In this document: positions 35,186 through 42,166 of the stretch, piece after piece
Position numbering within the stretch: the first letter of the stretch is position 1
How the letters are laid out: every line of letters starts with the position of its first letter
NCBI GenBank assembly: GCA_902493375.1
Contig: CABUPH010000005.1
Span: forward strand, 1-64,000
Direction of reading: 5' to 3'
Origin: an uncultured Collinsella sp.
GTDB taxonomy: Bacteria; Actinomycetota; Coriobacteriia; Coriobacteriales; Coriobacteriaceae
Length of the DNA stretch: 64,000 nt
Position numbers and translations under genes: made by a program
Notes under the pieces: generated by a model
The model's input: only the letters and a program-made list of their open reading frames with translations
Database searches by the model: none
What the model was told of the DNA's origin: nothing

Positions 35186-35478
35186 GCATCGGCGTATATA
35201 CGTTTGTAATGGGTCTCGCAGGTGCGGGACCCTTTTTGTTTACATATTTGTAACAGAGTCAAAATATCCCCACATACTTCGCCCAACTAAAGAAATTCTC
35301 GACCGTTAACCGGAATTAGCCCCAAATCGTGCATAAAATGCGCTACTGTATTGCAAAACGTTGGGCCGTTGTGCATAACCAGCCATAGCAGCGGGCGGCG
35401 TTTTGATGGTTCGGATCGGATTGTCTCGACATATGTCCGACTGAACATTTCTTTGTCCTATCTCATAAGGAGGATGGC
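35186..35478 (+). promoter_or_regulatory. Terminator of secG and control region of the opp operon
   Basis: The first part holds a terminator for secG (35211-35238: GGGTCTCGCA / TGCGGGACCC, then five T). The rest is the opp control region. TTGCAA (35351-35356) and CATAAC (35374-35379), 17 bases apart, make a possible promoter. An imperfect hairpin (GTTC..TCGGA / TCCGA..GAAC) lies in the leader. No ORF with a ribosome site was seen. Confidence 0.6.
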
Positions 35479-37155
35479 ATGGCTGATTCTATGTTCCACC
35501 AGCCCGTTATGGGTCGTCGCGCCTTTGTCGGCGGCACCCTTGCTGCGAGCTCCATGGCTTTTCTTGCCGCATGCGGTAAGAAGGGCGGCGACGCTTCCGG
35601 TTCTGAGTCCGGTTCGACGCTGAACTTCTACATCAACAACCCGGTCTGCATCGACCCCTACAATGTCCAGGAGGACCAGGGCACTCAGGTCGAGTACCAG
35701 CTCTTTGACGCTCTGACCTCTTATGACGCCGAGAAGGGCGAGATCGTTCCGCTGGCTTGCGAGTCCTTTGAGGCCAACGACGACGCCACCGAGTTTACCT
35801 TCAAGATCAAGAAGGCCAAGTTCCACAACGGTGACGACGTTACCTCCAAGTCCTTCAAGCTCGGTTGGGAGCGTCTGGTCAACACCAAGTCGGCCATCGC
35901 TACCGAGTACGGCCCTTCCGAGGTCTCCTATCACCTTTCCATGGTCGAGGGCTATGACGACCTGCTTGCCGGTAACGCTACCGAGCTCAGCGGTGTTACC
36001 TGCCCCGACGATGAGACCCTCGTCGTCAAGCTGTCTTCCGCTTACGCCGACTTCCCCTTCGTCGCCTCTCACCCGGCTCTGGCCCCGGTTCCCGAGTGCG
36101 CCGAGTCCGATGCCAAGAGCTTCTATCTTGCACCGGTCGGTAACGGCCCGTTCATGATGGACGGCAAGTGGGAGGATGGTCAGGAGATCAACCTCAAGAA
36201 GTTCGACGATTACTATGGCGACAAGGCCAAGATCGATGGCATCCACTTCCAGGTCATCAAGGACGTGGAGACCGCCTACAAGGAGTTCCAGGCCGGTAAC
36301 CTCGATGTCTGCGACGTTCCCGTTGCTCAGATCGACGCCGCCAAGAAGGATCGCGGCGTGTCCAAGGACGGCTACACCATGGGCGACGGCGAGCGCATGC
36401 TACTCGGCGCCGAGCCTTCCACCTACTACCTGACCTGCAACACCACGGCCGAGCCGTTCAACAACGCCGACCTGCGCAGGGGTATCTCCCTGGCCATTAA
36501 CCGTGAGGCCATCTGCAAGACCATCTTCAAGGGTACCCGTACCCCCGCCGACGGCATTGTTCCTCCGGGCATCGATGGCTACAAGGAGGGCGCATGGGAG
36601 TTCTGCGCCTACGACGTCGACAAGGCTAACGAGTACCTCGACAAGGTTGCTCCCGCTGGCGCTAACGGCGATCGTGGCATTAACGTGACCCTTTCCTACA
36701 ACCAGGACGGTGGCCACAAGGAGATTATGGAGTCCATCATTGGCGACCTCGCCAAGGTTGGCGTTACCGCCGTCTCCGATACCCCCGAGTGGTCTGCCCT
36801 GCTCGAGCAGTACCAGAACTTTGACTATCAGTTCGGTCGTCTGGGCTGGATTGCCGACTACCCGATCATGGACAACTTCCTGTATCCGCTGTTCCACTCC
36901 GACTCCCTCGGTGGCGACAACCGTTCTGGTTACAACAACCCCGAGTTCGACGCCAAGGTCAACGAGGCTCGCACTACGGTTGACGACGAGGAGCGTGTCG
37001 CTAAGATGCAGGAGGCCGACGCAATGGTCGCTGCCGACTGCCCGGTCATCCCGGTGATGTTCTACACGCACACCATCGCTGGCTCCGATCGCATCAAGCA
37101 CCTCTATGTCGATCCGCAGAAGCATGCCGAGCTGGGTACCGCTGAGCTCGCCTAA
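35479..37155 (+). CDS. oppA: Oligopeptide-binding lipoprotein
   Basis: A 558-residue family 5 solute-binding protein. The N-terminus has GRRAFVGGTLAASS, a twin-arginine-like motif, and the lipobox LAAC (Cys near residue 33), followed by a Lys/Gly/Ser-rich linker. The binding domain contains the usual segments (FKIKKAKFHNGDDVTSKSFKLG; LRRGISLAINREAI). AAGGAGGA precedes the ATG. The complete OppBCDF set that follows supports uptake of peptides. It is unrelated in detail to the nan-cluster binding protein. Confidence 0.88.
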   Translation: MADSMFHQPVMGRRAFVGGTLAASSMAFLAACGKKGGDASGSESGSTLNFYINNPVCIDPYNVQEDQGTQVEYQLFDALTSYDAEKGEIVPLACESFEANDDATEFTFKIKKAKFHNGDDVTSKSFKLGWERLVNTKSAIATEYGPSEVSYHLSMVEGYDDLLAGNATELSGVTCPDDETLVVKLSSAYADFPFVASHPALAPVPECAESDAKSFYLAPVGNGPFMMDGKWEDGQEINLKKFDDYYGDKAKIDGIHFQVIKDVETAYKEFQAGNLDVCDVPVAQIDAAKKDRGVSKDGYTMGDGERMLLGAEPSTYYLTCNTTAEPFNNADLRRGISLAINREAICKTIFKGTRTPADGIVPPGIDGYKEGAWEFCAYDVDKANEYLDKVAPAGANGDRGINVTLSYNQDGGHKEIMESIIGDLAKVGVTAVSDTPEWSALLEQYQNFDYQFGRLGWIADYPIMDNFLYPLFHSDSLGGDNRSGYNNPEFDAKVNEARTTVDDEERVAKMQEADAMVAADCPVIPVMFYTHTIAGSDRIKHLYVDPQKHAELGTAELA

Positions 37156-37252
37156 GAGTTTGCAGCTTCCGTGAGGGTCAAGTATTTACGTAGACCTCAT
37201 GGGAAACATACAGTTCTCCCTAACCTGGGGTAAACTGGCTGATGGTAATTTT

Positions 37253-37280
37253 GGGATGCCGGTCTGGCGATCGGCATCCC
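37253..37280 (+). terminator. Intercistronic hairpin between oppA and oppB
   Basis: A perfect 9-bp stem (GGGATGCCG / CGGCATCCC) without a T run. It is in the same position as the hairpin after the nan binding-protein gene, and likely keeps the binding protein in excess over the permeases. Confidence 0.6.
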
Positions 37281-37311
37281 ATTTAGGTTAATCCCTAGAT
37301 AGGGGAGTGGT

Positions 37312-38349
37312 ATGGGTAAGTACATCGTTAAACGTGTGCTTCAGTTCATCCCGGTGTTTTTGGGCGTTACGCTGATTCTGTTCGCCCTCCAGAATATCGT
37401 GCCGGGAGACCCGATCAAGCTGATCGGTGGAGACAAGGCTCTGTCCCCCGAGGTGGAGCTTCAGCTTCGCGTTCGCTATCACCTGGTCCAGTCGGACGAG
37501 GACGGCAACGCGATCCTTGACGAGAACGGCGACCCCGTTCAAACGTCGCTCGTAGACCGTTACTTGTATTACATGGACGGCCTGCTTCATGGCGATCTGG
37601 GCAATTCGTATCAGCGCAAGCTGCCGGTTACGGAAATCTTTGCCCAGAAGTATCCGTATACGGTCAAACTCGCCGCGTGCGCCATCGTGCTCGAGGCAAT
37701 CATGGGTATCGGTGCGGGTATCATTTCGGCGGTTAAGCGTTATTCCTTCTGGGATATTTTGGTAACGCTCACCACGTCGATTCTCGTTGCCGTCCCGGCT
37801 TTCTGGCTCGGTATGTTGCTGCAGCTGTTCTTTGGCGTCATTCTCAAGGACGCCACGGGCGGTGCATTCTCCATGCCGATCTCGGGTGCCGGTGGTTCCA
37901 GCTCTCAGTATCAGGATTGGATGCACTATGTGCTTCCGACCATTACGCTGGCTTCGGTTTCGACCGCTTATGCCGCCCGCATTATGCGCTCGCAGCTGCT
38001 TGACGTCATGAACCAGGATTACATCCGTACGGCAAAGGCCAAGGGCCTCTCCAATCGTGCGATCATCATCAAGCATGCGCTTAAGAATGCACTCATCCCC
38101 GTCGTTACCTATATTGGTGTCGACTTTGGCGGCATGCTTTCGGGCGCCATCCTGACCGAGACGGTCTTTAACTGGCCCGGTATCGGCTATGAGGTCTATC
38201 GCGCCATTAGCATGCGTGACTGGCCCATCGTTATGGGCGGCGTTACGCTCATCGTCGTCGTCGTCATGGTGATCAACCTGCTCGTCGACATTAGCTATGC
38301 ATTCCTCGACCCGCGCATCCGCCTTGGCGGTCCGTCGGATAAGGCCTAA
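37312..38349 (+). CDS. oppB: Oligopeptide ABC transporter permease OppB
   Basis: A 345-residue permease with an N-terminal membrane segment (KRVLQFIPVFLGVTLILFAL) and a periplasm-facing loop. It has about five more hydrophobic segments, with the docking loop YIRTAKAKGLSNRAIIIKHALKNAL. AGGGGAGTGGT precedes ATG 37312. It forms the channel together with OppC. Confidence 0.92.
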   Translation: MGKYIVKRVLQFIPVFLGVTLILFALQNIVPGDPIKLIGGDKALSPEVELQLRVRYHLVQSDEDGNAILDENGDPVQTSLVDRYLYYMDGLLHGDLGNSYQRKLPVTEIFAQKYPYTVKLAACAIVLEAIMGIGAGIISAVKRYSFWDILVTLTTSILVAVPAFWLGMLLQLFFGVILKDATGGAFSMPISGAGGSSSQYQDWMHYVLPTITLASVSTAYAARIMRSQLLDVMNQDYIRTAKAKGLSNRAIIIKHALKNALIPVVTYIGVDFGGMLSGAILTETVFNWPGIGYEVYRAISMRDWPIVMGGVTLIVVVVMVINLLVDISYAFLDPRIRLGGPSDKA

Positions 38350-38363
38350 GGGAGGTACGTCTC

Positions 38364-39299
38364 ATGCAGGAAACTGATTCTCAGTCTCAGGAGCAGGCTA
38401 CCGCCACCAAGGCCGCATCTGCTCCCGCCAAGTCCCGCACGCTGTGGGGCGACGCTTTTAAGCGTCTTCGTAAGAACAAGCTCGCCGTTATCGGTGTCTG
38501 CTGGATCATCATTGTCGTTGTGGTTGCCCTGACCGCAGATCTGTGGGCTAAGCCCTGGCTCGGTTCGCCGACGGCTTCCGACTCGACCACCATGGCTCAG
38601 ACGTCGCTGCTGGCTCCGTGTGCCGAGCACCCGTTTGGCACCGACGCCCTTGGTCGCGACATTCTTGTCCGCGTTATCTACGGTGCACGTGTTTCGCTGT
38701 CCGTCGGCATTATGGCCACCGCGATCTCCACGCTGATCGGTCTGGTCATGGGTGCTCTGGCGGGTTTCTACGGCGGCATCTGGGATACGATCATCATGCG
38801 CTGTGCGGACATCTTCCTGGCGTTCCCGTACGTGCTGTTCGTTGTCGCCATGATCGCCGTTATCGGCCGTGGTCTTCAGAACGTCTTTATCGCCATCGGT
38901 ATTCTCGGCTGGCCTTCGATTGCGCGCGTCTTCCGCTCTGCAATCTTGACGGTCAAGGAAAACGACTATGTTGACGCTGCGCGCGCGATGGGTGCATCCG
39001 ATGCTCGTATCGTCGTGCGTCACATCTTCCCGAACTCCGTCGCCTCTATCGTGGTCTACGCAACCATGAACATTGGTGGCGCCATTCTGACCGAGTCCGC
39101 TCTGTCCTTCCTCGGCATGGGCGTTATTCCGCCTACGCCTTCGTGGGGCTCCATGATTCAGGACGGTCAGCAGTATCTTCTGACCGCTCCCTGGATGATG
39201 ATCATGCCCGGTCTGGCAATTCTCTCGACGGTGCTCGCCTTCACCCTGCTGGGTGACGGTCTGCGCGACGCCCTCGACGTCAAGATGAAGGACGCATAA
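38364..39299 (+). CDS. oppC: Oligopeptide ABC transporter permease OppC
   Basis: A 311-residue permease. A Gln/Ala/Ser-rich cytoplasmic tail of about 30 residues precedes the first membrane segment. HPFGTDALGRDILVRVIYGAR marks the OppC start of the core, and the docking loop is YVDAARAMGASDARIVVRHIFPN. GGGAGG lies before the ATG. The downstream gene begins 2 bases after its stop. Confidence 0.92.
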   Translation: MQETDSQSQEQATATKAASAPAKSRTLWGDAFKRLRKNKLAVIGVCWIIIVVVVALTADLWAKPWLGSPTASDSTTMAQTSLLAPCAEHPFGTDALGRDILVRVIYGARVSLSVGIMATAISTLIGLVMGALAGFYGGIWDTIIMRCADIFLAFPYVLFVVAMIAVIGRGLQNVFIAIGILGWPSIARVFRSAILTVKENDYVDAARAMGASDARIVVRHIFPNSVASIVVYATMNIGGAILTESALSFLGMGVIPPTPSWGSMIQDGQQYLLTAPWMMIMPGLAILSTVLAFTLLGDGLRDALDVKMKDA

Positions 39300-39301
39300 G
39301 G

Positions 39302-40393
39302 ATGAAGAAGAACAAGAACTATGTGGACCTGAAGGACCAGCCGGTTCCCGAGGGCCAGCATCTGCTCGAGGTCGATGACCTTAAGATGTATTTCCATACC
39401 GAGGATGGTGTCGTTCGCGCTGTCGACGGTGTGTCCTACACGCTCGATCGCGGCGAGACCCTGGGTGTCGTCGGTGAGTCCGGCTCCGGTAAGTCCGTGA
39501 CCGCCATGACCATCATGGGCCTCATCTCGATGCCTCCGGGAAAGATTGAGGGCGGCGACGTTCGCTATCGCGGTCGTTCTATCCTCGAGATGACCGAGGA
39601 AGAGATGCAGCACATTCGCGGTAACGACATCGCGATGATCTTCCAGGATCCTATGACCTCCTTGAACCCGGTCTATAAGATCGGCAAGCAGGTGGGCGAG
39701 GGTCTTCGTCTGCACCGTGGCTACTCCAAGCAGGAGGCGCTCAAGCGCGCCACCGAGCTTTTGGACCTCGTTGGTATTCCCGAGCCCGAGAAGCGCGTCA
39801 ATGAGTATCCGCACCAGTTCTCCGGCGGTATGCGTCAGCGCGTCATGATTGCCATGGCTCTTGCCTGCGATCCCGATATTCTGATTGCCGACGAGCCCAC
39901 GACTGCCCTGGACGTTACCATTCAGGCTCAGATTATTGAGCTTATGCAGGAAATGCAGGAGAAGAACGGCAACGCCATCATCATGATTACCCATGACCTG
40001 GGTGTCGTCGCCGATATGGCCGACAAGATCATGGTTATGTACGCCGGCCGTCCCGTCGAGTTCGGTACTGCTGAGGAAATCTTCTACGAGAGCCGTCACC
40101 CCTATACCTGGGGTCTGATCCGCTCCATCCCGGAGCAGGCTATCGATGAGAAGAAACCGCTTACGCCGATTCACGGCAACCCGCCTTCGCTCATGAACCT
40201 GCCCGAGGGCTGCGTCTTCTCTCCTCGCTGCCCCTATGCGACGGACAAGTGCCGCAAGCAGCGCCCCGAGCGCGTTGTCACCGAGTCTGGTCATTACTCT
40301 GCGTGCCACTACTCTGGTGACCCCGAGTTCCTCAAGAACGCTCCTGAGACGTCCCGTACGCGTAAGGATTCCAAGAAGGGAGGCGAGGCGTAA
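39302..40393 (+). CDS. oppD: Oligopeptide ABC transporter ATPase OppD
   Basis: A 363-residue ATPase: Walker A VGESGSGKSVTAM, signature FSGGMRQRVMIAMAL, Walker B LIADEPTTALD, switch His in MITHDLGVVA. The C-terminal oligopeptide extension with conserved Cys residues (GCVFSPRCPYATDKC ... CHYSG) resembles the segment that binds an iron-sulfur cluster in some homologues. The stop shares its last base with the oppF start. Confidence 0.92.
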   Translation: MKKNKNYVDLKDQPVPEGQHLLEVDDLKMYFHTEDGVVRAVDGVSYTLDRGETLGVVGESGSGKSVTAMTIMGLISMPPGKIEGGDVRYRGRSILEMTEEEMQHIRGNDIAMIFQDPMTSLNPVYKIGKQVGEGLRLHRGYSKQEALKRATELLDLVGIPEPEKRVNEYPHQFSGGMRQRVMIAMALACDPDILIADEPTTALDVTIQAQIIELMQEMQEKNGNAIIMITHDLGVVADMADKIMVMYAGRPVEFGTAEEIFYESRHPYTWGLIRSIPEQAIDEKKPLTPIHGNPPSLMNLPEGCVFSPRCPYATDKCRKQRPERVVTESGHYSACHYSGDPEFLKNAPETSRTRKDSKKGGEA

Positions 40394-41421
40394 TGGCAGA
40401 TACCAACGAGCGTACTCCGCTGCTGAAGGTTGAGCACCTCTCTAAGGAGTTTCCCGCTGAGTCCGGCATGTTCGCCAAGCGCTTCTCCAAGCGTGTCGTC
40501 TCTGCTGTGAATGACATTTCGTTCGAGATTTATCCGGGCGAGACCTTTGGCCTGGTTGGCGAGTCTGGTTGCGGTAAGTCCACCACGGGCCGCACCATCA
40601 TGCGCCTGACCAAGCCGACCGCCGGTAAGGTGTTCTTCCAAGGCAAAGATGTTGCCGAGATGAGCAAACATGAGATCAAGGACATGCGTCGCGAGATGCA
40701 GTTTATCTTCCAAGATCCTTATGCTTCGCTCAACCCTCGTATGACCATCGGTGAGATTGTCTCTGAGCCCATGACCATTCACAGCGTGGGCACCAAGGAG
40801 GAGCGCATTGAGCGCGTCCGCGAGCTTCTCGACGTCGTTGGACTGAACCCCGAGCACATCAACCGTTATCCTCATGAGTTCTCCGGCGGTCAGCGTCAGC
40901 GTGTCGGCATTGCCCGTGCATTTGCGCTGAAGCCCAAGCTGATTATCTGCGACGAGCCGGTTTCCGCTCTGGATGTGTCCATTCAGGCCCAGGTTCTGAA
41001 CCTGCTCAAGGAACTGCAGGACAAGTTCGGTACCGCATATCTGTTTATCGCCCACGACCTGTCCGTCGTGCAGCACATCTCCGATCGCGTTGCCGTTATG
41101 TATCTGGGTAAGATGGTCGAGGTTTCGGACTGGAAGACGCTCTACAGCGAGCCCCACCATCCGTACACGCAGTCGCTGCTGTCTGCCGTGCCGGTTCCCG
41201 ATCCTGATATCCAGAAGACCCGCAAGCGCATCATCCTCGCTGGCGATCCGCCGTCGCCGCTGGATCCGCCGACCGGCTGCCGTTTCCACACGCGCTGCCC
41301 GATCGCTCAGGGCATCTGCTCCGAGAAGCTGCCTGAGTTTAAGGAAGTTGCCCCGGGCCACTGCTGTGCCTGCCACTTCGCGGAGCCGTTCCCGATCAAG
41401 GAATCGCACATCGACCTGTAG
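40393..41421 (+). CDS. oppF: Oligopeptide ABC transporter ATPase OppF
   Basis: A 342-residue ATPase: Walker A VGESGCGKSTTGRT, signature FSGGQRQRVGIARAF, Walker B LIICDEPVSALD, and the C-terminal Cys-containing extension GCRFHTRCPIAQGIC. ATG 40393 overlaps the oppD stop by one base (TAATG). A giant hairpin element begins 15 bases after its stop and probably ends the operon transcript. Confidence 0.92.
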   Translation: MADTNERTPLLKVEHLSKEFPAESGMFAKRFSKRVVSAVNDISFEIYPGETFGLVGESGCGKSTTGRTIMRLTKPTAGKVFFQGKDVAEMSKHEIKDMRREMQFIFQDPYASLNPRMTIGEIVSEPMTIHSVGTKEERIERVRELLDVVGLNPEHINRYPHEFSGGQRQRVGIARAFALKPKLIICDEPVSALDVSIQAQVLNLLKELQDKFGTAYLFIAHDLSVVQHISDRVAVMYLGKMVEVSDWKTLYSEPHHPYTQSLLSAVPVPDPDIQKTRKRIILAGDPPSPLDPPTGCRFHTRCPIAQGICSEKLPEFKEVAPGHCCACHFAEPFPIKESHIDL

Positions 41422-41435
41422 TCGGTTGTTTGTCC

Positions 41436-41567
41436 GGGCCCGTGCTGGACTTAGTTTTCAGAACGTCCTCGACCATGGAAACCCCCTTATACTGCTCCTT
41501 CGGAGCTGCGGATAAGGGGGTTTCCTGGTCTGCGGAATGTTCTGAAAACTAAGTCCAGCACGGGCCC
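41436..41567. repeat. Long hairpin element A (29-bp outer and 14-bp inner stems)
   Basis: The outer arms 41436-41464 and 41539-41567 are a perfect 29-bp inverted repeat (begins GGGCCCGTGCTGG, ends CCAGCACGGGCCC). The inner arms 41477-41490 and 41512-41525 are perfect over 14 bp (GGAAACCCCCTTAT). Between them lie the linkers GTCCTCGACCAT and TGGTCTGCGGAAT. A small GCTCC/GGAGC hairpin is at the tip. Reversed, the linkers match those of elements B and C. It has no coding capacity. It may act as the opp terminator, but its size and conserved linkers go beyond that. Confidence 0.9.
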
Positions 41568-41632
41568 TGCGGTAACTCGGCAGGGGGAGTGCGATTCCTT
41601 GATCGCTCACTTAGTTTAATAAGAAATTGAGC

Positions 41633-41658
41633 GAGGCCGGAGCTTTAGCTCCGGCCTC
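41633..41658. repeat. Perfect 11-bp hairpin
   Basis: GAGGCCGGAGC and GCTCCGGCCTC surround a TTTA loop. There is no T run. It is one of four consecutive hairpins between oppF and tRNA-Leu. Confidence 0.75.
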
Positions 41659-41668
41659 CCCATATAAG

Positions 41669-41687
41669 GGCTCGGCAAAGCCGAGCC
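41669..41687. repeat. Perfect 8-bp hairpin
   Basis: GGCTCGGC and GCCGAGCC surround AAA. It lies directly after the 11-bp hairpin. Confidence 0.7.
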
Positions 41688-41748
41688 ACCAAATTTGCAT
41701 CAGCCCCCAGAACATGTTTGAGAACTGTGCCTGAAGTACGTATTTGCA

Positions 41749-41873
41749 GGCCCCGTATCGGTGGTGCCTCCCGGCGCATTCCGCAGGGGGAGCGATATTT
41801 TGCAGCATGAAGTGCGTAGCAAAATATCGCTCATGCCCGAGGACGCGCTGGGAGGCAACACCGATACGGGGCC
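41749..41873. repeat. Long hairpin element B (same geometry as A, different arms)
   Basis: The outer arms 41749-41777 and 41845-41873 pair over 29 positions with two mismatches (starts GGCCCCGTATCGGTG, ends CACCGATACGGGGCC). The inner arms 41790-41803 and 41819-41832 are perfect over 14 bp (GAGCGATATTTTGC). The linkers are ATTCCGCAGGGG (41778-41789) and ATGCCCGAGGAC (41833-41844). The arms share nothing with element A, yet the stem lengths, linker lengths and linker sequences do. It ends 57 bases before the tRNA-Leu promoter. Confidence 0.9.
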
Positions 41874-41930
41874 GGACATATCGATTTACCAGCGCATTTA
41901 CAAATTCGTAAACTTTTTTCAAAAAAGTGC

Positions 41931-41960
41931 TTGCACAGTTCTCGAAACATAGGTTATTAT
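41931..41960 (+). promoter_or_regulatory. tRNA-Leu promoter
   Basis: TTGCAC and TATTAT are 18 bases apart. Directly upstream is a TTTTTTCAAAAAAGT block that is also found before the tRNA-Gly genes at 45443 and 48144. Confidence 0.75.
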
Positions 41961-42017
41961 CTTCCTCGTTGAACGCGCGGGTCCAACAAAACGAACCGTG
42001 AATCAACAACATAGCAT

Positions 42018-42107
42018 GTCGGAGTGGCGGAATTGGCAGACGCGCTAGCTTGAGGTGCTAGTGACCGCTTTTTGGTCATGCGGGTTCAAGTCCCGCCTCC
42101 GACACCA
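42018..42107 (+). tRNA. tRNA-Leu (anticodon GAG)
   Basis: Acceptor strands GTCGGAG and CTCCGAC, encoded ACCA end, anticodon loop TTGAGGT, long variable arm (GACCGCTTTTTGGTC) typical of tRNA-Leu, and T-loop GGTTCAAGTCC. Confidence 0.95.
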
Positions 42108-42118
42108 TCGCATTTGAG

Positions 42119-42140
42119 AAGCCTCTTCGGAGGCTTTTTT
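42119..42140 (+). terminator. Terminator of tRNA-Leu
   Basis: GCCTC TTCG GAGGC with a TTCG tetraloop and six T. Confidence 0.9.
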
Positions 42141-42166
42141 GTTACCGATAGACGGTGGGGTCCACG

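Noticed and set aside
41749..41873. Element B as an ordinary Rho-independent terminator
   Set aside because: No T tract on either side and no gene ending nearby. Length and linker conservation with A and C exceed what a terminator needs.
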